From: GCA-003244245 sp050700355
GTDB taxonomy: Bacteria; Actinomycetota; Actinomycetes; Mycobacteriales; Pseudonocardiaceae
Length of the DNA stretch: 64,000 nucleotides
Reading direction: 5' to 3'
Assembly: GCA_050700355.1 (NCBI GenBank)
Contig: JBOHHE010000300.1
Location: 6,260-70,259, forward strand
Position 1 is the stretch's first letter; each line of letters starts with the position of its first letter. Positions 1-9,242 of the stretch are shown in pieces. Both the position numbers and the translations under genes were made by a program. The notes below the pieces were generated by a model that saw only the letters and a program-made list of their open reading frames with translations, did not search any database and was not told where the DNA came from.

Positions 1-360
1 GGTGAAGAAGTCCTGGTCGATACTGGTGTCGCCGACAGAGCGCTGGTTCGTCCCGCACGGCGATGGTGACGCCACGAAGGACACCGTGTCGATACATAAC
101 CCGTCCTCGACGGCGAACCGAATCAGCGTCTCAGTCGCGACCGACCCCGACAGGTGGTTGTGCAGGTCCCCGCCCTTGGGTAACTCACGCAGGAAAGCGA
201 GCCGACGTTCTGGGTCGTCGCGGATCGAATCCAGGTAGCGGTCGACGCCAGCGGCCTTCGAGGGGGCATCCGCCACCAACGTGGCGCACCCCGCGCTGAG
301 CGGGAACAGGACCGCGACCATTGCGGCCAGCAACAGCTTGCTCATACGCCCAGCGATCAC
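1..360 (-). CDS. Secreted adenosine deaminase-like lipoprotein, N-terminal part (runs off the left edge)
   Basis: Only the first 120 codons lie in the window. The protein begins with a lipoprotein signal: charged start (R5, K8), hydrophobic core and a lipobox LSAGC with Cys25 as the predicted lipidation site. From about residue 60 it reads LPKGGDLHNHLSG, the first zinc-binding HxH motif (His67, His69) of the adenosine deaminase superfamily in the form seen in secreted ADGF/CECR1-like bacterial members. It would deaminate adenosine-type nucleosides on the outer face of the membrane. The GTG at 360 is chosen because GAGGG sits five bases upstream; the ATG at 345 is possible. The catalytic Glu and the other zinc ligands are outside the window, so substrate is inferred from family only. 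Confidence 0.8.
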   Translation of the reverse strand, partial: MIAGRMSKLLLAAMVAVLFPLSAGCATLVADAPSKAAGVDRYLDSIRDDPERRLAFLRELPKGGDLHNHLSGSVATETLIRFAVEDGLCIDTVSFVASPSPCGTNQRSVGDTSIDQDFFT

Positions 361-783
361 AGGTTCCCTCGCTCCGCAGTAGAAGATCGTTCCCTTGCTG
401 GGAACCTCTGGCGCAATGACGCATGTTGTCGTACGGAAAGTGAAGTCTTTCTTACCCTCCGTGTCAGGCGCAAGACCTATGTGCGAGTCAACCCCGCGCT
501 CGCAGTGCCCGTAATCGCAGGCGCTGATGCCGGGAGGTTGGCGTTGGGGACCTCCTGGGCGGCAGTACCGCTCGCAGCTCGGGTCGTTACCCGTCGAGCG
601 GAAGTCCGACACCACGCTGCTTGCCCGGCTGGGCCAGGGCATTGGCTAAGTAGATCGAGAAGCGCTGCTGGTCGCGGACGAAGGACTCGTCGAACAGGGC
701 GATGCCTTCCGCGAGTAGTATTGCGTCCCCTGCCGGTTCAGGCCGACGATCCAGCAGTTGTTGGTGGCCCACAGGGTGGTCGG
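361..783. other. Spacer between hydrogenase small subunit and deaminase, with a possible frameshifted remnant
   Basis: No intact gene. On the minus strand directly after the hydrogenase stop, one frame encodes LWATNNCWIVGLNRQGTQYY and, after a one-base shift near 700, another continues as AEGIALFDESFVRDQQRFSI and ends at a stop at 587-589. Both strings look protein-like, so this may be the frameshifted tail of a gene that I cannot identify. It does not resemble a hydrogenase large subunit. From 586 to 361 I see nothing beyond the likely promoter of the deaminase gene. Confidence 0.3.
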
Positions 784-1857
784 TTACCAGTTGGGTGTGT
801 AGCCGGTGTCGAGACTTTCGCTTTTCTTGCGCCACTCGGGCTCGACGTTGGCTCTTCTCATCATGATTGCGGCCAGTGATCTGACGATTGCGGAGTAGGT
901 CACGGTCGTCGACAACGGGAAGTCTGGAAGTGAATCCATGAACGGCATGAATTTGTCCGGGAAACCCGGCATGGTGCAGCCGATGCAGATACCGCCGACG
1001 TTCGGACACCCGCCCACGCCATTGATCCAGCCGCGCTTGGGCACGTTGCACTGCACCACCTGGCCGGCGCAGCCGAGCTTGGCCAGGCACAGCGGTGAAT
1101 CATAGGTCTCGGCGAACTCACCCTGCTCGTAGTAACCCGCCCGGTCACAACCCTCGTGCACAGTGCTGCCGAAGAGCCACTGTGGACGCAGCCGGTTGTC
1201 TAGCGGGATCATCGGTGCCTGGCCGGCGATCTGGTAGAGCAGATAAAGGATCGTCTCGGCCATGTTGTCCGGGTGCGCCGGACAGCCGGGCACGCAGACG
1301 ATCGGAATACCCGCCTTGGACGTCCAGTCCCAGCCCAGGTAGTCCGGCACGCCCATAGCACCGGTCGGATTTCCCGCCATCGCGTGGACTCCGCCGTAGG
1401 TGGCACAGGTGCCGACCGCGAGCACGCCCGTCGCTTGTGGTGCCAGCTTGTCCAGCCATTCGTTGACAGTGATCGGCTGGTTGGTGTCGGGGTGTCGCCC
1501 GAAACCGCTGAAGTAGCCGGCACCGTTGATCTCCTCGTTCGGCACGGCTCCCTCCACGATGAGCATGAACTGTCCCAGCTCACCCCGGCCGGCCTTATGG
1601 AACCACTCGATGAAGTTGTTGCCACCCTGATCCGGACCGGACTCGAAATCCATGAACGGCCAGTGCATTTCGATCTTGGGCAGCCCGGGAAGGGCGCCCA
1701 GCGCGATCTCCTCGATGCTGGGCTGGGTCGCCGCCGTGAGCGCGACCGACTCCCCGTCACAGGACAGGCCCGCGTTGAGCCAGAGGAGGCGGATCGGTTG
1801 CTCTTCTTCTCCCCCTTTCTTAGCGGTGGCAGTGGTGTCGGATGCGGGGGTGGTCAT
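784..1857 (-). CDS. hhyS: [NiFe]-hydrogenase small subunit, high-affinity actinobacterial type (group 1h)
   Basis: This 357-residue protein is the iron-sulfur electron-transfer subunit of an uptake hydrogenase that scavenges atmospheric H2. Ligand motifs run in order: LNAGLSCDGES near residue 30, GTCATYGG, VPGCPAHPDNMAETI, HEGCDRAGYY, then the Cys-rich distal part ending GGICIGCTMPGFPD. The CDGES form, with Asp where standard small subunits have a second Cys, matches the three-Cys-one-Asp proximal cluster described for the Ralstonia eutropha actinobacterial-type enzyme. There is no Tat signal or C-terminal membrane anchor, as usual for this group. The large subunit, normally the next gene, is absent: the following gene encodes a deaminase. 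Alone it cannot form an active enzyme; the partner must lie elsewhere or be lost. Confidence 0.93.
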   Translation of the reverse strand: MTTPASDTTATAKKGGEEEQPIRLLWLNAGLSCDGESVALTAATQPSIEEIALGALPGLPKIEMHWPFMDFESGPDQGGNNFIEWFHKAGRGELGQFMLIVEGAVPNEEINGAGYFSGFGRHPDTNQPITVNEWLDKLAPQATGVLAVGTCATYGGVHAMAGNPTGAMGVPDYLGWDWTSKAGIPIVCVPGCPAHPDNMAETILYLLYQIAGQAPMIPLDNRLRPQWLFGSTVHEGCDRAGYYEQGEFAETYDSPLCLAKLGCAGQVVQCNVPKRGWINGVGGCPNVGGICIGCTMPGFPDKFMPFMDSLPDFPLSTTVTYSAIVRSLAAIMMRRANVEPEWRKKSESLDTGYTPNW

Positions 1858-2114
1858 GATCCACTACTCTCTGCGCGGTCGCTGGCCGCTTTTTCGTGTT
1901 TTGGAGTTCCTCTGGTGTAAGGACGTCCCCCGAGGGTCGGGAATGATATGGCGTTCCTGCCTACTCGGCCGCCCTATATGAGTAGATTGGGCCATATGGC
2001 GTAAGTAATTACACCGTTTGCGGACGGCGTTGGCTCCGGTCGCTCAGCCGAACCGGTCGCTCACGGGTGGTTCTGCGGGATCCGCCCTCACCGGTGGTCG
2101 TTAGGGTCTGGTCG

Positions 2115-2330
2115 GTGACTACCGGATCAGAGGGCATGACCGGGCGTTGCGTGTGCGGCCATCCGGAGCACGCCGCCCACTGCCCTTGCGGCTGCCGCGC
2201 CTTTATCTCCGGCGGGTCGCATCCTGATCAGTCGCGCAGTGGAGCGCTACCTGCTGTGATCGCGCTGGGAGCAGTTGTGGCCCTGGTTGCTGTGGCGGTC
2301 GCGGTCATCGTGGTGCGGATGCTCTGGTGA
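2115..2330 (+). CDS. Small Cys-rich single-pass membrane protein
   Basis: About 71 residues from the GTG at 2115, chosen because an AGGG motif lies eight bases upstream; a GTG at 2067 and an ATG at 2136 are alternatives. The N-terminal part has a dense Cys/His motif, CVCGHPEHAAHCPCGC, that could bind zinc, followed by a spacer and one hydrophobic C-terminal helix (ALPAVIALGAVVALVAVAVA). No family function is known to me. It is divergent from the hydrogenase gene and convergent with the next small membrane protein. Confidence 0.55.
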   Translation: MTTGSEGMTGRCVCGHPEHAAHCPCGCRAFISGGSHPDQSRSGALPAVIALGAVVALVAVAVAVIVVRMLW

Positions 2331-2350
2331 TCCTGCTCAGTGCTGAGCCG

Positions 2351-2665
2351 TCAGCGGCGGCTGCGAGTGGTTATGGCCTTCCCCAGCCGCCGTCCGGTCC
2401 GGATCTGCTTCCCGCTCCCTGAGCAGTGCCGGCAGTCCCTCCACTGCTTGCCTGACGAGCTGCGCTTCTTGCCGCCCTCGCACCACCGGCACGTCCGCCA
2501 CGGGAAGATGGCGCAGGTGAGGAGATACCATCCGCCCCACAACAGGGCGGCGAGTACGGCCCAGGCGATGAGATTCGCGACGACGAAACTCGGATCCGTG
2601 GCGCTCGCTATGATCAACAGGGTCACAGAGATCTTATCGGCCCGACACATCGACAGCGCCATCAC
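2351..2665 (-). CDS. Small membrane protein with a DnaJ-like CxxC zinc finger
   Basis: A 104-residue protein with a hydrophobic stretch at about residues 30-55 (LIAWAVLAALLWGGWYLLTC), then a basic C-terminal half with two CxxC knuckles, CRWCEGG and CRHCSGSGK, spaced like half of a DnaJ zinc-finger domain. Small proteins of this layout are widespread and uncharacterised in actinobacteria. The start is uncertain: no strong ribosome binding site precedes 2665, and starts nearer the membrane segment are possible. Binding of zinc is inferred from the motif. Confidence 0.7.
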   Translation of the reverse strand: MMALSMCRADKISVTLLIIASATDPSFVVANLIAWAVLAALLWGGWYLLTCAIFPWRTCRWCEGGKKRSSSGKQWRDCRHCSGSGKQIRTGRRLGKAITTRSRR

Positions 2666-2836
2666 CAGAACTGGCGTCCCTCTGCGATCGATCGCTATGG
2701 CAGGTCTGATCGGGATGTTGACATCCGCGATGTCCGGACCTTCGGCCCGGCTGGATTGATCAGATGATCATAACGGGATTTGCCTGGCTCCGGCGAGAAA
2801 ACTGATTCAGGGGCGAATGGGGCGATAGGCGCCGAG

Positions 2837-4891
2837 TTACCGGGCTTTGACGACGAGTAGGGCGATGTCGTCTTTGGGATGGCCGGGGGAGAAGTCCTTG
2901 ATGGCGGTGCGTAGCGCGACGGCGATGGTGGCGGCTGAGGTGCCGGCGAGCGGGCCGGCCAGCTCGGCGAGCCGGGCGCGGCCGAAGAACTCCTTACCGC
3001 GACGCCGCTCGGTCACCCCATCGGTGTAGATCACCATTGTGTCCCCAGGCGCCATGGTGTGACGGGTGGTCCATAGCTGCATTTCCTCCAGCATCCCCAC
3101 GGCGGTACCGAACGTGCCGAGGAACTCCGTCGATCCGTCGGCGCGCAACAGGAGCGGTTGGTCCTGCCCGGCGAGTACCAGTTCGACCGCGAGGCCCGGC
3201 CGGCTCGCCCGGGTCGTGACCAGTGCGGCCGCGAGGGTGCAGAACCGCTGCTCGCCGACTGGTTCGCCCATGGCGTCGTTGAGTAGCCGGATGGCCCGTT
3301 CCAGCTGGCAGCCGTCGCGGACCAGGACTCGTAGTACGTCGCGAACCAGTCCGGTCCGCGCCGCGGCCGGGGCTCCCTTGCCGCAGACGTCCCCGCAGGA
3401 CACCAACCAGCGCTCGTTCGGCAACGCGAGGACGTCGTAGAAGTCACCGCCAACGTCGGTGCCCGCGCTGGCGGGCAGATACGCGGCAGCGAACTCGACC
3501 TGTTCCGACACCGGTAGCGCGCGCGGCAGCAAGGCCCGCTGGAACGCCTGCGACACGGTCACGTGCGCGGCATTGAGCTGTGCATTGGACAGCGCCAGCG
3601 ACGCGCGCCGGGCTACGTCGGAGATCAGTGCGACGTCCTCGGGGGTGTGCGACCGAGTCTGCGGGCGCCCCACGGTCAGGGTGCCCAGCTTCGCGCCGCG
3701 AGCGATCAGCGGCACCGTGACGCCTTGCACCGGAGTGGCGAAGGTAACCGGCCGGGTGCCGAGCAGTGCCTCGTCGATCCGGCTGCGCAGCGCTCCCTGC
3801 GGGTCTCCCTGATCGTTACAGCCCTCGCCGTCCAGCCAGGACCGCAACGGCGCAAGAGCGGACTCGTCGGCATGCCCCCACGTCGCTCGAGTGAGCTTGC
3901 CTCGTTCGTCGATCAGATGCACGGCGCACCAGCAGCCCAGCCGAGGTACCACGATCTGCGGGACGAGCGCAGCGGTGAAGTTCACATCTAGGGATTGCGC
4001 CAGCAGCTCGCTGGTGTCGGCCAGATACGTCATCCACGACCGGCGACGGCGGTCGGCGCCGCGCAGCCAATCGGACTCGATGACCAACGCGATTCGGTGC
4101 GCCGATAAGGCGGCCAGCTCCTCGTCGGCGGCGGTGCGTAGGGGGTGCCACACTCGCATCCTGCCCCGCAGTGGGGCCTCCAGCGCGAGCCGGATGTCGA
4201 TCTCCGGCTGGGCCGATGACGAGGCCGAGGTAACAACGGCCTGGGTGTCGGCCACGCCGTGACTGGCCAGTGGCTGCTCGCCCGTGCCGTCTCCGCGGTC
4301 CAGCGACACGCTCGCCTCGTCGGCTCCGATCACCTCACACAACCGCCGCAGCAGCTCGGTGACCAGCGCGGGTACGTTCAGCTGGGCGGCTACCGGGTTC
4401 GGCAGATGCAGCAACCACCGGCAGGCCTGCGGTCCCGGCCACTCGCCCGGGACCGGCAGTGACTTGACATACGGTGCGCTTGACTGGTCGGGTGCCAGCG
4501 CTCTGTCCTGCGGAGTTTCGAGGCAGAACCACACCACATGACGCCCGCTGGCTTCATGCCGCGTTCCCCAGCTCGACGCCAGGGCCGCGACCATGCTCAG
4601 CCCGTGCCCGCCGTTTCGGTGTTGCGCCGCAGCCGGTTGCGCGGTTCTGGCGAGTTCGAGTGGCACCGGTCCCCGGTCGGTCACCGCGACGGTCAAGCCG
4701 GCGGCGTCGATGCTCAGGGTGAGCTCCATGTCGGTACCGGCGTGGCGCACCACGTTCGAACAGAGCTCGGTGGTCAGCAGCAACGTTACGTCGCTCAGGT
4801 GCTCGAGCTGCGCCTCCGCCAGAGCGGTGCGCAGCAGGGCGCGGGCGGCTGCGGGTGAGCGAGGGTGGGGGGGAAGCTGGAAACGACGCAT
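2837..4891 (-). CDS. SpoIIE-type PP2C serine phosphatase with N-terminal anti-sigma-type ATPase and GAF regions
   Basis: A 684-residue signalling protein. Residues 1-130 form an RsbW-like histidine-kinase-type ATPase (LTTELCSNVVRHAG, VTDRGP). A central region of about 170-430 has one or two GAF-like sensor segments. The C-terminal PP2C/SpoIIE phosphatase has its metal motifs GGDFYDV, GDVCGKG, YTDGVTERR and PKDDIALLV. It probably dephosphorylates a STAS-domain anti-sigma-factor antagonist, and the module opposite encodes one at 9243. The ATG at 4891 starts MRRFQLPPHPRS, the usual beginning of this ATPase family; longer reading to 5176 would overlap the divergent kinase gene and looks unlike protein. 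Confidence 0.88.
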   Translation of the reverse strand: MRRFQLPPHPRSPAAARALLRTALAEAQLEHLSDVTLLLTTELCSNVVRHAGTDMELTLSIDAAGLTVAVTDRGPVPLELARTAQPAAAQHRNGGHGLSMVAALASSWGTRHEASGRHVVWFCLETPQDRALAPDQSSAPYVKSLPVPGEWPGPQACRWLLHLPNPVAAQLNVPALVTELLRRLCEVIGADEASVSLDRGDGTGEQPLASHGVADTQAVVTSASSSAQPEIDIRLALEAPLRGRMRVWHPLRTAADEELAALSAHRIALVIESDWLRGADRRRRSWMTYLADTSELLAQSLDVNFTAALVPQIVVPRLGCWCAVHLIDERGKLTRATWGHADESALAPLRSWLDGEGCNDQGDPQGALRSRIDEALLGTRPVTFATPVQGVTVPLIARGAKLGTLTVGRPQTRSHTPEDVALISDVARRASLALSNAQLNAAHVTVSQAFQRALLPRALPVSEQVEFAAAYLPASAGTDVGGDFYDVLALPNERWLVSCGDVCGKGAPAAARTGLVRDVLRVLVRDGCQLERAIRLLNDAMGEPVGEQRFCTLAAALVTTRASRPGLAVELVLAGQDQPLLLRADGSTEFLGTFGTAVGMLEEMQLWTTRHTMAPGDTMVIYTDGVTERRRGKEFFGRARLAELAGPLAGTSAATIAVALRTAIKDFSPGHPKDDIALLVVKAR

Positions 4892-5066
4892 CAGGCGGCT
4901 GACCACCTGCCCAGTCTGCCGAATGGGTAGCAGCCGCTGGCGAGGCCTCGCATTCGTGATCCCGGCACGGTAGACAGAGCGCGGCGGACACCCCTTTGGT
5001 CCGGTCTGGCAGGTGCTGCATCGTCGCTCAGGGCAGTGACGATCGAGGGACGGAGGAGGGATCCAT

Positions 5067-8000
5067 ATGACTGCGGCTCCGCGCACCGGGCCGCGTTCCG
5101 GCGAACCGCGTTCCGGCGACCATGACTCGCTGGACGCAAGCACCACCATGCTCACCGAACTCGCCGACGCGCTCACTCAGGTGCGGATGGGCCATTTCGG
5201 GGTGCGGCTACCGAGGCGCAGTGGGCTGGTCGGTGAGGTCGTCGACCGGTTCAACGAGGTCGTCGCCCTGCAGGAGCGGCGTAACCGCGACCTGATGCGG
5301 ATCAGTCGGGTGGTCGGACGAGAAGGCCGGATGCTGGAGCGCCTCGATGAGGAGGCTTTCGACGGTTCCTGGGCCGAGGACGCGCAGGCGGTCAACTCGC
5401 TCATCGACGATCTGGCCCGTCCCACCGGTGAGATCGCCCGAGTGATCGTCGCTGTGGCCGAGGGCGACCTGTCCCAGCACATGGCGCTGGAGATCGAGAA
5501 TCGGCCGCTGCGTGGCGAATTCCTGCGGATCGGCCGCACGGTCAACACGATGGTCGACCAGCTGTCCTCGTTCGCCGATGAGGTGACCCGGGTGGCCCGT
5601 GAGGTGGGTACCGAGGGCAAGCTGGGCGGCCAGGCGGATGTCCGGGGCGTCGCGGGCACCTGGCGGGCACTCACCGATTCGGTGAACACGATGGCGTCGA
5701 ATCTCACCAACCAGGTCCGGTCGATCGCGTCGGTGTCCACCGCGATCGCGGAGGGAAATCTGTCGCGGCGGATCACCGTGACCGCGCGCGGCGAGGTCGC
5801 CGAGCTCGCCGAGACGATCAACTCTCTCACGGACACGCTGCGGGTCTTCGCCGACGAGGTGACCCGGGTGGCTCGGGAGGTGGGCACCGAGGGCAAGCTG
5901 GGCGGCCAGGCCGGGATGCCGAATGTGGCGGGTACCTGGAAGGACCTCACCGACGCGGTGAACCTGATGGCCTCCAACCTGACTGCGCAGGTACGCAACA
6001 TCGCCCACGTGGCCACCGCGGTGGCCAAAGGGGACCTGAGCCAGAAGATCACCGTTGACGCGCAGGGCGAGATTCTGGTGCTCAAGAGCACGGTGAACAC
6101 GATGGTCGGCCAGCTGTCCTCGTTCGCCGACGAGGTGACCCGGGTGGCCCGTGAGGTGGGTACCGAGGGCAAGTTGGGTGGTCAGGCGCAGGTGAAGGAC
6201 GTCTCGGGGACCTGGCGGGACTTGACCGAGAGTGTCAACCAGCTGGCCGGCAACCTCACCGGCCAGGTGCGCAATATCGCTCAGGTCACGACCGCGGTGG
6301 CCGAGGGCGACCTGAGCCAGAAGATCACTGTCGATGCCCGGGGCGAGATCCTGGCGCTGAAGAGCACAGTCAACACGATGGTCGACCAGCTGTCCTCGTT
6401 CGCCGACGAGGTGACCCGGGTGGCCCGTGAGGTGGGTACCGAGGGCAAGTTGGGTGGTCAGGCGCAGGTGAAGGGTGTTTCGGGGACTTGGCGGGATCTA
6501 ACCGAGAGCGTCAACCAGCTCGCCTCCACGCTGACCATCCAACTCCGCGCCATCGCCGGCGTCTCCACCTCGGTGGCCCGGGGTGACCTGACCCAGCAGA
6601 TCACCGTGCAGGCCAAAGGCGAGGTCGCCGACCTCAAGGACAACATCAACCAGATGATCGTCACCCTGCGGGAGACCACCACCAAGAATGCCGACCAGGG
6701 CTGGCTGGATTCCAACCTGGCCCGGATCGGTGGGCTGCTGCAGGGCCAGCGAGACCTGACCGAAGTCTGCAATATGATCATGACTGAGGTGGCTCCCCTG
6801 GTGAACGCCCAGGTCGGCGCATTCTTTCTGCGGCCGGTCATCGATGGTTCCGGCCCGGCGGAGTGGCGGTTGTCGGGTTCGTACGGATTGACCGGTATCG
6901 GTTCGCAGGCCACGTTCCTGCCCGGTGAGGGTCTGGTGGGACAGGCAGCCGCGGACAAGCAGGTCATCCTGCTCACCAAGGTCCCCGACGGCTACCTGCC
7001 GATCCGATCCGGCGTCGGGGGCACCACGCCGGCAGCGGTCGTGGTGCTGCCCGTGCTGTTCGAGGGTGAGTCACTGGGGGTCATGGAATTCGGGGCGATC
7101 AGCCTGTTCTCCGAGCTTCACCTCGCATTTCTGGAACGGTTGGTGGTCACCATCGCGGTGGCCATCAAGACCATTCAGGCCAACCGCCGCACCGAAGAGC
7201 TGCTGACCCAGTCCCAGCGGCTGGCCAGGGAGTTGCAGGACCAGTCAGCCGAACTGCAGCGCACCAATGCCGAGCTCGAAGAGAAGGCTGAACTGCTTTC
7301 CGAGCAGAACCGTAAGATCGAGATCAAGAATCTGGAGATCGAGGCGGCCCGGCGGGGTCTGGAGGAGAAGGCCCAGCAGCTCGCGCTGGCCAGTCAGTAC
7401 AAATCGGAGTTCCTGGCCAATATGAGCCACGAACTGCGTACCCCGCTCAACTCGCTGCTGCTGCTTTCGCGGATGCTGGCGGACAATCCCGACCACAATC
7501 TCAATCCCAAGCAGATCGAGTTCGCCAGCACGATCCACAGTGCCGGTTCGGACCTGCTGGCGTTGATCAATGACATTCTGGACCTTTCCAAGATCGAAGC
7601 GGGGCGGGTGGATATCGAGGTCGGCCCGCTGATGCTGGCGGATATCCGTAGCTACGTCGAGCAGGTTTTCAAAGCGCAGGCCGAGCAGAAGGGCCTGGAG
7701 CTGCTGGTGCGGATGACCGGCGGGGTGGACCAGATCGTCACCGACGCTCAGCGGCTGCAGCAGATCCTGCGTAACCTGCTGTCCAATGCCGTGAAGTTCA
7801 CAGATTCCGGCAGTGTCACCCTGACGATCGAGCCGGCTCCCCGGGGCGAGGTGTTCGGCGTTCCGACCCTCGACGCCGCGAGCCGGGTGATGACGTTCGC
7901 CGTGGCGGACACCGGGATCGGCATTTCGGACACGAAGTTCGCGATGATTTTCGAAGCGTTCCAGCAGGCGGACGGCACCACCAGCCGTAAGTACGGCGGT

Positions 8001-8654
8001 ACCGGACTGGGTCTTTCGATCAGCCGGGAGCTGGCCCGGATGCTCGGCGGGGTGATCACGGTCACGTCCACGGTTGCCGAGGGCTCCACGTTCACCCTGT
8101 ACCTGCCCGAAGGACCACCGCCCGACAAACCGGCTGCTTCGGCCGTGGCCGGTGAGTTCATCGGCGATGACTGGCGCTCGGCCCGCAGCCACGGCGTCAC
8201 ACCGATCCTGCGTCCGCCCCGGGCCGGACGGACCGGCGCACCGGCTCGCCGGCTGCTCGAAGGGGCCACCGTGCTGATCGTCGACGACGACGTGCGCAAT
8301 GTCTTCGCGCTGACCAGCGCACTGGAGCTGCACGGCCTGAATGTGCTCTATGCCGACAACGGTGCTGACGGTCTTCGCATGCTCACCGAGCATCCCGAGG
8401 TGGACGTGGTATTGATGGACGCGATGATGCCGGACCTGGACGGCAACCAGACCACTCGGCTGATCCGGGAACTGCCCGGTGGAGCGACGTTACCGGTGGT
8501 CTTTCTCACCGCGAAGGCGATGCCTGGGGACCGGGAATCCAGCTTCGAGGCGGGCGCCACCGATTACATCACCAAACCCGTGGACCTCGATGAGTTATTG
8601 GAGGCGATGTCCAACTGGGTAGCGCTGCACCGCGCCCGCGGAGACAGGCAGTGA
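5067..8654 (+). CDS. Hybrid sensor histidine kinase with tandem HAMP array, GAF, HisKA, HATPase and receiver domains
   Basis: A 1195-residue soluble hybrid kinase with no membrane segment. Residues 25-560 are a chain of HAMP units with four near-identical copies of EVTRVAREVGTEGKLGGQA. A GAF domain follows (about 570-710), then a coiled coil (715-775). The HisKA domain carries the phospho-acceptor His788 in MSHELRTP. The ATPase domain (about 895-1035) has NLLSNAVKFT, DTGIGIS and GGTGLGLS. A C-terminal receiver has its phospho-Asp at 1118 (VLMDAMMP). The start has a strong GGAGGAGG upstream. It is coupled by a GTGA overlap to the next response regulator, so the likely relay is autokinase, own receiver, partner. 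The signal is unknown; such HAMP arrays usually sense changes through helix packing. Confidence 0.95.
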   Translation: MTAAPRTGPRSGEPRSGDHDSLDASTTMLTELADALTQVRMGHFGVRLPRRSGLVGEVVDRFNEVVALQERRNRDLMRISRVVGREGRMLERLDEEAFDGSWAEDAQAVNSLIDDLARPTGEIARVIVAVAEGDLSQHMALEIENRPLRGEFLRIGRTVNTMVDQLSSFADEVTRVAREVGTEGKLGGQADVRGVAGTWRALTDSVNTMASNLTNQVRSIASVSTAIAEGNLSRRITVTARGEVAELAETINSLTDTLRVFADEVTRVAREVGTEGKLGGQAGMPNVAGTWKDLTDAVNLMASNLTAQVRNIAHVATAVAKGDLSQKITVDAQGEILVLKSTVNTMVGQLSSFADEVTRVAREVGTEGKLGGQAQVKDVSGTWRDLTESVNQLAGNLTGQVRNIAQVTTAVAEGDLSQKITVDARGEILALKSTVNTMVDQLSSFADEVTRVAREVGTEGKLGGQAQVKGVSGTWRDLTESVNQLASTLTIQLRAIAGVSTSVARGDLTQQITVQAKGEVADLKDNINQMIVTLRETTTKNADQGWLDSNLARIGGLLQGQRDLTEVCNMIMTEVAPLVNAQVGAFFLRPVIDGSGPAEWRLSGSYGLTGIGSQATFLPGEGLVGQAAADKQVILLTKVPDGYLPIRSGVGGTTPAAVVVLPVLFEGESLGVMEFGAISLFSELHLAFLERLVVTIAVAIKTIQANRRTEELLTQSQRLARELQDQSAELQRTNAELEEKAELLSEQNRKIEIKNLEIEAARRGLEEKAQQLALASQYKSEFLANMSHELRTPLNSLLLLSRMLADNPDHNLNPKQIEFASTIHSAGSDLLALINDILDLSKIEAGRVDIEVGPLMLADIRSYVEQVFKAQAEQKGLELLVRMTGGVDQIVTDAQRLQQILRNLLSNAVKFTDSGSVTLTIEPAPRGEVFGVPTLDAASRVMTFAVADTGIGISDTKFAMIFEAFQQADGTTSRKYGGTGLGLSISRELARMLGGVITVTSTVAEGSTFTLYLPEGPPPDKPAASAVAGEFIGDDWRSARSHGVTPILRPPRAGRTGAPARRLLEGATVLIVDDDVRNVFALTSALELHGLNVLYADNGADGLRMLTEHPEVDVVLMDAMMPDLDGNQTTRLIRELPGGATLPVVFLTAKAMPGDRESSFEAGATDYITKPVDLDELLEAMSNWVALHRARGDRQ
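5565..6668 (+). repeat. Four 276-bp in-gene HAMP repeats
   Basis: Repeat units start at 5565, 5841, 6117 and 6393 with an exact 276-bp (92-codon) period. The third and fourth units are nearly identical at DNA level over about the first 90 bases, which suggests recent duplication or gene conversion inside the kinase gene. The stretch is a natural site for unequal recombination, so unit number may vary between strains. Confidence 0.85.
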
Positions 8655-9238
8655 CCTTGCTGAAATTCCAACCCGTGCCGAGGGTTCTGATCGTTGACGA
8701 CCGTAGGGAGAACCTGCTGGCCATGGAGGCTCTGATGCAGGGGCTCGGAGTGGAGCCGGTAACGGTCACCAGTGGTGTCGATGCGCTGAAGCAATTGCTG
8801 GTGGAGGATTACGCACTGCTTCTGCTCGATGCTCACATGCCCGGAATGGACGGTTTCGAGACCGCGGGGCACATTAAGCAACGGGAGCGCACCCGCAATA
8901 TCCCGATCATCTTCTTGACTGCGGCCGACTACGACACCCATCTGGCGTTCCGCAGTTATGAGGCGGGCGCGGTGGACTACATCACCAGGCCGTTCGACCC
9001 GTGGATGCTGCGGGCCAAGGTGTCGGTATTCGCCGATCTGTGGCGGACCAGCGCTGAGCTCGCCGCTCAGGCCGAGACCGCCCGCGCGCTGGAAGCCGAA
9101 TCGACCGCGCTGCGCAGCGCGGTCGATGACGCGCTGATCGTACTGCGCAGCATGCCCGGCGGGGCGGATGCGGCCGTGGCACAAGCGCGGACCCGGCTGG
9201 AAGAGATTCGGCCGGGCCCTCGGACAAGCGTGGGATGA
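8651..9238 (+). CDS. Response regulator with receiver domain and helical tail
   Basis: A 195-residue protein. Residues 10-128 are a CheY-like receiver: acidic pair DD16-17, phospho-acceptor Asp60 in LLLLDAHMPGMDGF, the switch Thr in FLTAAD, and Lys replaced by Arg in YITRPFDP. The remaining 65 residues form an Ala-rich helical segment without a recognisable output domain. The start codon GTG overlaps the stop of the hybrid kinase (GTGA), so the two are translationally coupled and probable partners. The Lys-to-Arg change at the conserved receiver position is unusual but seen in this sub-family. Confidence 0.9.
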   Translation: MTLLKFQPVPRVLIVDDRRENLLAMEALMQGLGVEPVTVTSGVDALKQLLVEDYALLLLDAHMPGMDGFETAGHIKQRERTRNIPIIFLTAADYDTHLAFRSYEAGAVDYITRPFDPWMLRAKVSVFADLWRTSAELAAQAETARALEAESTALRSAVDDALIVLRSMPGGADAAVAQARTRLEEIRPGPRTSVG

Positions 9239-9242
9239 GCGC

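Noticed and set aside
587..1090. Minus-strand frame overlapping the hydrogenase 3' end
   Set aside because: The part inside the hydrogenase gene is a shadow; only the segment after its stop looks protein-like and is reported as a possible remnant.
3563..3991. Plus-strand frames opposite the PP2C protein
   Set aside because: No domain and located inside a well-supported gene.
5177..6172. Long minus-strand frames opposite the HAMP array, also 7245-8393
   Set aside because: They are shadows of the hybrid kinase caused by its codon bias and repeats; the plus frame has all domain motifs.
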